Source of the DNA: Cellulomonas sp. 73-145
Lineage (GTDB): Bacteria; Actinomycetota; Actinomycetes; Actinomycetales; Cellulomonadaceae
Direction of reading: 5' to 3'
Length of the DNA stretch: 64,000 nucleotides
Assembly: GCA_001898185.1 (NCBI GenBank)
Contig: MKTI01000002.1
Coordinates: forward strand, 124,001-188,000
Positions 57,860-64,000 of the stretch are shown here, in pieces. The notes under the pieces are model-generated. The model saw only the letters and a program-made list of their open reading frames with translations, did not search any database and was not told where the DNA came from. Made by a program: the position numbers and the translations under genes. Positions within the stretch are counted from its first letter, which is position 1, and each line of letters opens with the position of its first letter.

Positions 57860-58510
57860 GTGAGCACCGACACCACACCCCTGGACACCTCGGACCTCGA
57901 CGCCGAGCTGGACTCCGCCGGCCTCCTCGACGGAGCCACCGCCGACCTGCTGTTCCGGGCGGCCCGGACCGCCGGCGCCTTCACAGCCGACGAGGTCACG
58001 GACGCGCAGCTGCAGGCGGCCTACGACCTCGCCAAGTGGGGCCCGACGGCGATGAACGTCACCCCGCTGCGGATGCTGGTCGTCCGCACGCCCGAGGCCC
58101 GCGCGCGCCTCGCCGCGCACATGAACGAGGGCAACCGGCAGCGCGTGCTCGACGCGCCCGTCACGCTGCTGCTCGCCGCCGACACCCGGTTCCACCAGCA
58201 CCTGCCGCTGCTCGCGCCGCACCGCGCCGAGATGGTGGACACATTCGAGGCGATGCCGCAGATGCGCGAGCAGATGGCGCGCAACAACGCGTGGCTGCAG
58301 GCCGGCTACCTCGTCGTCGCCCTGCGCGCGGCCGGGCTGGCCACGGCGCCGATGGGCGGGATGGACGCCACCGCGATCGACGACGACCTCCTCGCCGGCA
58401 CCGGATGGGCCTCGCTGTTCGTCGTCAACGTCGGCCAGGCCGAGGGCGCGCAGTACCCGTTCCCGCGCGCCGCACGGCTCGACTGGGACCAGGCGACGCG
58501 CACGGTCTGA
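57860..58510 (+). CDS. Nitroreductase-family protein, RutE/malonic-semialdehyde-reductase type
   Basis: A 216-residue flavoprotein. The FMN-binding pattern includes AYDLAKWGPTAMNVTPLRML at about 50-70 and the later NNAWLQAGYLVVALRAAGLATAPMGG (family region). It resembles RutE/HadB reductases, which act on malonic semialdehyde or similar small carbonyls with NAD(P)H. No rut genes are nearby, so the substrate is open. GTG 57860 is used; TTG 57842 lies in the operator and is less likely. Confidence 0.88.
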   Translation: MSTDTTPLDTSDLDAELDSAGLLDGATADLLFRAARTAGAFTADEVTDAQLQAAYDLAKWGPTAMNVTPLRMLVVRTPEARARLAAHMNEGNRQRVLDAPVTLLLAADTRFHQHLPLLAPHRAEMVDTFEAMPQMREQMARNNAWLQAGYLVVALRAAGLATAPMGGMDATAIDDDLLAGTGWASLFVVNVGQAEGAQYPFPRAARLDWDQATRTV

Positions 58511-58546
58511 AGGAGCGCCGGCCGCGGACCGCGGCACGGCACCCAC

Positions 58547-58585
58547 GCCTGATCGGGCCGACGTGAGCGGTCGGCCCGGTCAGGC
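58547..58585. terminator. Bidirectional terminator
   Basis: A 16-bp stem with one G-U pair (58547-58562 with 58570-58585) and a 7-base loop, between the convergent nitroreductase and sulfurtransferase genes. Confidence 0.75.
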
Positions 58586-58588
58586 GCG

Positions 58589-59437
58589 TCAGGCGGTGGT
58601 GTCTCCGGAGGACGTGGCCACCGGTCGCGACGGGTCCGACGACCACTGCGACCACGACCCCGGGTACAGGGCCGCCTCGATCCCGACCGCCGCGAGCGCC
58701 GCGACCTCGTGGGCCGCCGTCACGCCCGAGCCGCAGTACACGGCCACGGGCCCGGTGACGCCGACCTCGGCGAACCGGGCGCGCAGTGCGTCGTCGTCGA
58801 GGAACCGCCCGTCCGGCGCGAGGTTGTCGGCGGTCGGTGCGCTGCGGGCGCCAGGGATGTGGCCCGCTCGCGGGTCGACCGGCTCGACAACGCCGGCGTA
58901 GCGCTCCGCCGCGCGGGCGTCGAGCAGCGTGCCGGCCTCGGGCCAGGCAGCCGCGCCGTACGCGTCGATCGTCGGCAGGCCGCCCGCGTGCAGCACCACG
59001 TCCCCCGGTTCCGGGAGCACCTCGCCGGCCTCCAGTGACAGGCCCGCTGCGGTCCACGCCGACAGGCCGCCGTCGAGCAGCCGGACCTGGGCGAGGCCCG
59101 CCCAGCGCAGCAGCCACCACGCCCGCGCTGCCGCGGTGCCCCCCGTGGCGTCGTAGACCACGACCGCCGCTCCGTCGCGCAGGCCCCAGCGCCGCGCCGC
59201 GGCCTCCAGGTCGGCCAGCGGCGGGAGCGGGTGCCGGCCGGCAGCCGCGCTCGGGGGCGCGGCGAGCTCGATGTCCAGGTCCACGAAGACGGCGCCCGGC
59301 AGATGGGCCGCGAGGTACTGCTCGTGCCCGTCGGACCGGCCCAGGGCCCAGCGGACGTCCAGCAGCACGGGCGGCTCCTCGTCGGCGAGCGCCGCCGCGA
59401 GCGCCTCGGCGGTCACCAGCACGTCGGCCCTGCTCAT
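58589..59437 (-). CDS. Thiosulfate / 3-mercaptopyruvate sulfurtransferase
   Basis: A 282-residue protein with two rhodanese domains. The first (about 5-130) is catalytically dead, with Asp in place of Cys (VVYDATGGTAAA). The second (about 155-282) has the active Cys in AVYCGSGVTA. The CGSGV loop is closer to 3-mercaptopyruvate enzymes than to classical rhodaneses. It overlaps rimI by four bases and so sits at the end of the alr-tsaE-tsaB-rimI operon, where tsaD is found in related genomes. Confidence 0.92.
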   Translation of the reverse strand: MSRADVLVTAEALAAALADEEPPVLLDVRWALGRSDGHEQYLAAHLPGAVFVDLDIELAAPPSAAAGRHPLPPLADLEAAARRWGLRDGAAVVVYDATGGTAAARAWWLLRWAGLAQVRLLDGGLSAWTAAGLSLEAGEVLPEPGDVVLHAGGLPTIDAYGAAAWPEAGTLLDARAAERYAGVVEPVDPRAGHIPGARSAPTADNLAPDGRFLDDDALRARFAEVGVTGPVAVYCGSGVTAAHEVAALAAVGIEAALYPGSWSQWSSDPSRPVATSSGDTTA

Positions 59438-59919
59438 CGCTGCTCCTCTGGCACGTGCAGCGGGAGCAGCATGGTCCAGGCGTCGATGTTGCCCGGCTGG
59501 TAGTAGGCCCGGCGGCGGCCCAGTCGCTGGAAGCCGGTCGACTCGTAGAGGTGGATCGCCGGGTCGTTGTCCACCCGCACCTCGAGCAGCACGCGCAGGG
59601 CGCCCAGTCCCCGGGCATGGTCCACCAGCTGGTTCAGCATGGTCCGGGCGATGCCGCGGTCCTGGTGCTGGGAGTCCACCGCGATCGTCATCACCTGCGC
59701 GTCCTCGCCGTCGAACCACAGGCCCGCGTACCCGACCAGCAGCCCGGTGGTCGGCGTGACGGCGCCGATGTACCACCTGCCCTCGGTGACCAGCTCCTCC
59801 GCGAGCGACGCCGGCGACCACGCAGCCGCACCGAACAGGTCCCGCTCCAGGACCTCGAGCCGTGGCAGGTCGCTCGCGGCCAGCTCCCGCACGACGACGT
59901 CGGGCGGGACGGCGCTCAC
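59434..59919 (-). CDS. rimI: Ribosomal-protein-alanine N-acetyltransferase
   Basis: A 161-residue GNAT acetyltransferase. The acetyl-CoA motif is SQHQDRGIARTMLNQLV, and the C-terminal half has LEVRVDNDPAIHLYESTGF and an AYYQP motif typical of RimI. It acetylates the N-terminus of S18 in E. coli; the target here is inferred. GTG 59919 overlaps tsaB by four bases, so it is coupled. Confidence 0.95.
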   Translation of the reverse strand: MSAVPPDVVVRELAASDLPRLEVLERDLFGAAAWSPASLAEELVTEGRWYIGAVTPTTGLLVGYAGLWFDGEDAQVMTIAVDSQHQDRGIARTMLNQLVDHARGLGALRVLLEVRVDNDPAIHLYESTGFQRLGRRRAYYQPGNIDAWTMLLPLHVPEEQR

Positions 59920-60611
59920 GTGAGGACCCGCTTGCGCACGACGGACGGCTCGGCGTCCGGTCGGCGGAGGTAGAGCGGGGTGGTCGCGAGCGGCTGACCG
60001 GCGGCGTGGCGGGCCAGCGCCAGCCGGCCCAGCTCGGCGGGGTCGGGGTCGAGCAGCGCGGGGTCGTCCGGCTGCTCGTCCGTCAGCCCGAGCGCCTCGT
60101 GGTGCAGCCACGCGCCGCGCCCGACGACCAGCGAGCCGGTGGTGCGGCCGTGCTCGACGAGCGTGGCCGGGACGGCGATGTCCGGGCCGCCGATCGGGTC
60201 CGCCGCGCGGTCGGCGTCGACGCGGTACTCCGCCCAGTACACCTCGCGGCGGCGTGCGTCCGTGACCACCAGCACGCGGGCTCCGGGCTCCGCCGTCCGC
60301 GCGGCGGTCGCCGCCAGGGCGTCGACCGAGGGCACTCCCCACGCCGGGACGTCGAGCGCCAGCGCCATCGTCCGGGCCGTCACCAGCCCGACGCGCAGCC
60401 CGGTGAACGGCGCCGGGCCGGTGCCGGCCACGACCGCGGTCAGCTGCGTCCGGTCGACGCCGGAATCGGCCAGCACGTGCTGCACCATCGGCGCGAGCAG
60501 CTCGGCATGGTGCCGCTGCTCGGAGTCGGACCGGGTGGCCAGCACCGTGCCGTCGTCGGCCAGCAGGGCCACGGCGACGGCGGAGGACGTGTCCAGGGCG
60601 AGGATCGGCAC
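59916..60611 (-). CDS. tsaB: t6A synthesis protein TsaB
   Basis: A 231-residue ASKHA-fold partner of TsaD. It starts ILALDTSSAVAVAL and has the TGPAPFTGLRVGL motif of the family, with the dimerisation helix after it. It lacks the metal-binding His pair of TsaD, as expected. GTG 60611 starts five bases after the tsaE stop. Confidence 0.95.
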   Translation of the reverse strand: MPILALDTSSAVAVALLADDGTVLATRSDSEQRHHAELLAPMVQHVLADSGVDRTQLTAVVAGTGPAPFTGLRVGLVTARTMALALDVPAWGVPSVDALAATAARTAEPGARVLVVTDARRREVYWAEYRVDADRAADPIGGPDIAVPATLVEHGRTTGSLVVGRGAWLHHEALGLTDEQPDDPALLDPDPAELGRLALARHAAGQPLATTPLYLRRPDAEPSVVRKRVLT

Positions 60612-60616
60612 GGCGA

Positions 60617-61207
60617 TCAGCCTGCCACGACGGTCAGGACGCCGACGCGCGGGAGCGCGACACCGGCCCAGCGGGGACCCACGGCACGGACCGTCAGCAC
60701 CCGCTCACCGGCGTCCGCCGGCTCGTCCGCCGTCGGGTCCACCGCGCCGCGCGGGCGCCGCAGGCTCAGCTCCAGCCGGTCCTCGGCCAGGGGCTCGACC
60801 CACCCCTCGCCCCACTCCACCACGGTCACCGACTCGTCCAGGCTCGAGTCGAGGTCGAGCGCCTCGACCTCGTCGAAGGACCGCAGCCGGTACGCGTCCA
60901 CGTGCACCAGCCCGGGCCCGACGGAGCCGTCGGGCTGCGGGACGGGCGGGTGCTCACGGGCGATGATGAACGTCGGCGAGGCGACCTGCCCACGGACGTG
61001 CAGTCCGGCGCCAATGCCCTGGGTCAGGGTCGTCTTCCCCGCGCCGAGGTCACCCGTGAGCACCACGAGGTCCCCCGGGCGCAGCACGGCCGCGAGCTCG
61101 AGCCCGTAGGCCCGGGTCGCCTCGGCGTCCGGCAGCCGCACCGAGCCGGTCGGTGCCTCACCACCCGAGCCCGGCACCCCGGGCACACCCGCCAGCTCGC
61201 CGGTCAT
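60617..61207 (-). CDS. tsaE: t6A synthesis ATPase TsaE
   Basis: A 196-residue P-loop ATPase that resets the TsaBD complex. Walker A is LTGDLGAGKTTLTQG (about 52-66), followed by SPTFIIAREH and the Walker-B-like HVDAYRLRSFDE. A C-terminal extension after about residue 150 is longer than in E. coli. ATG 61207 overlaps the alr stop by four bases. Confidence 0.95.
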   Translation of the reverse strand: MTGELAGVPGVPGSGGEAPTGSVRLPDAEATRAYGLELAAVLRPGDLVVLTGDLGAGKTTLTQGIGAGLHVRGQVASPTFIIAREHPPVPQPDGSVGPGLVHVDAYRLRSFDEVEALDLDSSLDESVTVVEWGEGWVEPLAEDRLELSLRRPRGAVDPTADEPADAGERVLTVRAVGPRWAGVALPRVGVLTVVAG

Positions 61208-62400
61208 CGGACGACCGCCTGGTCGCACGCCGGCACACCGGCCCGCGCCACGGAGTCCACGTGCTCACGCGGCACGCGCACGCCCAGCCGCGTGGTGATC
61301 TCGTAGCTGATCGTCCCGGCCGCCCGGGCCCAGTCCTCCGCCGTCGGACCTCCGTCCGCACCCGTCCCGAACAGCACCACCCGGTCACCCGCTCTCTGCG
61401 TCGCCTCCGGCCCGAGGTCGAGCACGAACTGGTCCATGCACACGCGCCCCGCCACCCCGAGCGTGCGGCGCCCGACCTGCACCGGCCCGCCGAGCCGCGC
61501 CCCGGACCCGGACGCGTGCCGGGGGATCCCGTCCGCGTACCCCAGCGGCACCACGCCGAGCGTCGTCTCGCGGTCGGTCACGTACTGGTGCCCGTACGAC
61601 ACGCCCTGGCCGGCCGGGACGCGCTTGACGGTCGCGAGCTCCGCCTCGAGGGTCATGGCCGGCACCAGCCCGAAGTCGGCCGGGCCGCCGAGCTGGGGCA
61701 CCGGGGACAGTCCGTACACGGCCAGCCCGGGGCGGACCAGGTCGTAGTGCACGGCCGGTCGCGTCAACGTCGCCGCCGAGTTGGCGATGTGCCGCACCTC
61801 GAGCCGTGCACCGGCGGCCTCCACGGTGTGCACCGCGTCGGCGAACACCTGCTCCTGGGCCCGGACGGTCGGGTGGTCGGGCTCGTCGGCGAACGCGAAG
61901 TGGGACCACACGCCGACCAGGCGGACGGCGCCCTCCGCCTCGGCTCGCAGCGCCGCCGCCGTCAGCTCCGGCAGCTGGTCCGGGAGCACGCCGTTGCGGC
62001 CAAGCCCGGTGTCGACCTTCAGGTGCACCCGGGCGGTGCGGCCGGTGGCACGGGCGGCACGCAGCACCTCGTCGAGCGCCCACGGCGCGGCGACCGACAC
62101 GTCGACGTCCGCCTCGATCGCCTCGCCGAGCGGGGCTCCCGGGGCGTAAAGCCAGGTCAGCACGCGGGGCGTGGTCACCCCGGCGGCGCGCAGCGCGAGC
62201 GCCTCGGACACCTGCGCGGTGCCGAGCCAGGTCGCACCGGCCTCGACGGCGGCCGTCGCGACCGGCAGCAGCCCGTGGCCGTAGGCGTCCGCCTTGACCA
62301 CGGCCATCACCTGCGCCGTCGGGGCGTGCTGGGCCAGGGCCCGCACGTTGCCGCGGATCGCGGCCAGGTCGACGACGGCACGGGCGGGGAAGCGGCTCAC
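61204..62400 (-). CDS. alr: Alanine racemase
   Basis: Makes D-alanine for peptidoglycan. The 398-residue PLP enzyme has the Schiff-base Lys in VMAVVKADAYGHG (about residue 35). The PLP-phosphate site and opposing Tyr lie in the second domain, with PLGYADGIPRHAS and GRVCMDQFVLDLG. GTG 62400 is used. It is followed by tsaE, tsaB and rimI in one operon, an arrangement common in actinobacteria. Confidence 0.97.
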   Translation of the reverse strand: MSRFPARAVVDLAAIRGNVRALAQHAPTAQVMAVVKADAYGHGLLPVATAAVEAGATWLGTAQVSEALALRAAGVTTPRVLTWLYAPGAPLGEAIEADVDVSVAAPWALDEVLRAARATGRTARVHLKVDTGLGRNGVLPDQLPELTAAALRAEAEGAVRLVGVWSHFAFADEPDHPTVRAQEQVFADAVHTVEAAGARLEVRHIANSAATLTRPAVHYDLVRPGLAVYGLSPVPQLGGPADFGLVPAMTLEAELATVKRVPAGQGVSYGHQYVTDRETTLGVVPLGYADGIPRHASGSGARLGGPVQVGRRTLGVAGRVCMDQFVLDLGPEATQRAGDRVVLFGTGADGGPTAEDWARAAGTISYEITTRLGVRVPREHVDSVARAGVPACDQAVVR

Positions 62401-62447
62401 GGCCGTCAGTGTCTCACCGGCCCCGCGGAGGGGCCCGAGGCTGCCCG

Positions 62448-63131
62448 TCAGCCGGGGTCGACCACCAGGTCGGCGCGGTCGGCCGTCGCCACGATCAGCC
62501 GCGCGTTGGCCTCGTCGGGACCGAGCGACCACGTCCGTGCGGCGTCCGGCGCCTTGCCGAACCGCACGTGCCGGGCGATGAGGCGTTCGAGCCGCACCTC
62601 GTCGTCGACCGTGACGTACCAGGTCTCGTCCAGCAGCTCGGCCACCGGCCCGAACCCGTGCTCGCGCACCAGCAGGTAGTTGCCCTCGACGACCACCAGC
62701 GGGACGTCGGCCGGCACGGCCAGCGCACCGGCGATCGCGTTGTGCGCCTCGCGCCGGTACTCGGGCGCCCACACCGTCTCGCCGTCGACCGGCCGGCGCA
62801 GCCGTCGCAGCAGCGCGACGAAGCCGGCCGCGTCGAACGTGTCGGGCGCTCCCTTGCGGTCCGCCCGCCCCAACCGCTCGAGCGTCGTCTGCGCGAGGTG
62901 GAAGCCGTCCATCGGTACGACGACGCAGTCCGCACCGAACGCCTCGGCGAGCCGCGCGGACACCGTGGACTTGCCGGCACCCGGTGCACCCGTGATCCCG
63001 AGGAGCCGCCGGTGCGCGGCACCGTCGGACGGTTCGGCGCCGCCGGCGGATCCTCTGGGCGGACGGTCCAGCAGCGCGCGGACCCGGTCGACCAGTGCGG
63101 ACGGCAGCGGGGACGTCTCCGGGATCGTCAT
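62448..63131 (-). CDS. Nucleoside/fructose-type P-loop kinase
   Basis: A 227-residue kinase of the phosphoribulokinase/uridine-kinase/pantothenate-kinase superfamily. Walker A is GITGAPGAGKSTVSARL (about 45-61). The substrate segment is VVVPMDGFHLAQTTLERLG, and a Walker-B-like strand is VPLVVVEGNYLLV. Similar proteins are annotated as nucleoside or fructose kinases; the substrate is not determined. It overlaps the nnr stop by four bases. Confidence 0.85.
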   Translation of the reverse strand: MTIPETSPLPSALVDRVRALLDRPPRGSAGGAEPSDGAAHRRLLGITGAPGAGKSTVSARLAEAFGADCVVVPMDGFHLAQTTLERLGRADRKGAPDTFDAAGFVALLRRLRRPVDGETVWAPEYRREAHNAIAGALAVPADVPLVVVEGNYLLVREHGFGPVAELLDETWYVTVDDEVRLERLIARHVRFGKAPDAARTWSLGPDEANARLIVATADRADLVVDPG

Positions 63132-64000
63132 GCGTCCGCCGCCGCCGTCTCGCGCGGCGCCACCAGCTCCGCCAGCACGCCGGGGAGCGCCTGGGCCACC
63201 GCCAGGGCCGCCACGGGTCCGCCGGGGTTCGCCGCCCGTGCCGCCCGACCGTGCACCGACGCGGCGGCGGCCGCGAGCGCCGCGACCAGGGTCGGGTCGG
63301 CCCGGACGTCGTCCGAGCGGCCGGCGAGCAGGGCGCCGAGCAGTCCGGTCAGCACGTCGCCCGCACCGGCGGTAGCCAGCCACGCGGGCGCCTCGGCCTG
63401 CGCGTACCGGGCGCCGTGCGGCCCCGCCACCACCGTCACGGCCCCCTTGAGCAGCACCGTGGCGCCGGTCAGCTGCTGCGCCCGCACCGCCCATCGCAGC
63501 GGCTCCCGCTCGACGTCCGCGCGCTGGACCCGTTCACCTCGTGCGCCCAGCAGGGTCGCCAGCTCCCCGGCGTGCGGGGTCAGCACCGTCAGCGGGGTCA
63601 GCCGGTCCGGCAGCAGCCCGAGCGCGCCCGCGTCCGCGACGACCGGGAGGTCGTCGGCCGCTGCCGCACCGAGCGCGTCCCGCACGCGTGCGGCTGCCAC
63701 CTCGTCGTCGGGGTCGATGCCGGGACCGACCGCCCAGGCCTGCACCCTCCCGGTCCCGACGACCACCTCGGGCCGCGCCGCGAGCACGGCATCGCCGACC
63801 TCACCGACGTACCGGACCATCCCGACGCCGGCCAGCACCGCGGCGCTGCTCACCAGGACCGCAGCGCCGGGATACCGCGGCGTGCCGGCCACCACGCCGA
63901 GCACCCCGCGGGTGTACTTGTGGGCCGCTTCGCCGGGCACGGGCCACAGCGCCGCGAGGTCGTCGGCCCCGAGCCGCACCACGGCCGGCGTGCCGGCGTT
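63128..64000 (-). CDS. nnr: NAD(P)HX dehydratase domain of Nnr (partial)
   Basis: Repairs hydrated NADH and NADPH in an ADP- or ATP-dependent step. The gene runs off the right edge. The visible part is the carbohydrate-kinase-like domain: HKYTRGVLGVVAGT, TPHAGELATLL and the catalytic GAGDVLTGLLGALL. The reading frame stays open upstream of the Met at 63982 (TPAVVRLGADDL), so an N-terminal YjeF epimerase domain probably lies outside the window. The kinase gene is coupled to it. Confidence 0.92.
   Translation of the reverse strand, partial: NAGTPAVVRLGADDLAALWPVPGEAAHKYTRGVLGVVAGTPRYPGAAVLVSSAAVLAGVGMVRYVGEVGDAVLAARPEVVVGTGRVQAWAVGPGIDPDDEVAAARVRDALGAAAADDLPVVADAGALGLLPDRLTPLTVLTPHAGELATLLGARGERVQRADVEREPLRWAVRAQQLTGATVLLKGAVTVVAGPHGARYAQAEAPAWLATAGAGDVLTGLLGALLAGRSDDVRADPTLVAALAAAAASVHGRAARAANPGGPVAALAVAQALPGVLAELVAPRETAAADA

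Overview
This window is a stretch of high-GC actinobacterial core chromosome, about 59 genes on 64 kb with few gaps. Marks of the lineage are a WhiB3-type iron-sulfur regulator, GuaB3 beside GuaB, the families DUF3017, DUF3817 and DUF6350, SigA-type promoters with TANNNT -10 boxes, and two blocks whose order matches other actinobacteria: sucC-sucD-DUF6350-purN-purH-DUF3017, and the guaB/whiB3/groES/tsaD/rimI/tsaB/tsaE/alr block that I recall from Mycobacterium tuberculosis Rv3411c-Rv3423c. The sugar genes (GH51 arabinofuranosidase, phosphoketolase shunt, fructose and mannitol PTS) point to a plant-polymer-using member of the Micrococcales such as Cellulomonas or a relative. The genus is inference. 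I saw no tRNA, rRNA, CRISPR, insertion sequence, prophage or plasmid feature.

Layout. 1-9.2 kb: partial FAD oxidoreductase, last steps of purine synthesis (purH, purN), DUF6350, succinyl-CoA synthetase, and a small HTH + Clp-N-domain operon with its own twin operator. 9.2-15.2 kb: arabinofuranosidase with its LacI repressor, a GyrI-like protein, helicase PcrA. 15.2-22.8 kb: membrane proteins, a LiaFSR-like envelope-stress cluster with PspC domains on both sides of a divergent promoter, a GT4 glycosyltransferase, DUF3817. 22.8-29.1 kb: guaA, a strongly asymmetric heterodimeric ABC exporter, SURF1. 29.3-36.9 kb: phosphoketolase, then pta-ackA behind a terminator, and a succinate-semialdehyde dehydrogenase.

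37-47.4 kb is a carbohydrate block read entirely on the minus strand. A mannitol-type PTS operon (DeoR regulator, zinc dehydrogenase, EIICB, EIIA) is followed by a fructose operon (DeoR regulator, fruK, EIIA, EIIBC) that ends in the general PTS genes ptsH and ptsI. The two DeoR regulators are a recent duplication, about 78% identical by hand count, and their promoters share a TGTCCGAGT motif. 47.6-64 kb: guaB3, a DnaQ-like exonuclease, guaB, regulators (an atypical LuxR and a MerR), whiB3, groES under a CIRCE/HrcA-controlled promoter without an adjacent groEL, a THUMP-like methyltransferase with a GCS2 ligase, the t6A genes tsaD, tsaB and tsaE with rimI, alanine racemase, a small kinase and the start of nnr.

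The most notable cross-cutting signal is transcriptional. At least eight genes at the head of their transcripts, including purN, guaA, guaB and guaB3, have TANNNT exactly six bases before the start codon and no Shine-Dalgarno sequence, which predicts leaderless mRNAs. I found no clearly novel defence or biosynthetic system. The best candidates for something under-described are the HTH/Clp-N pair, the asymmetric ABC exporter and the cross-talking DeoR pair.
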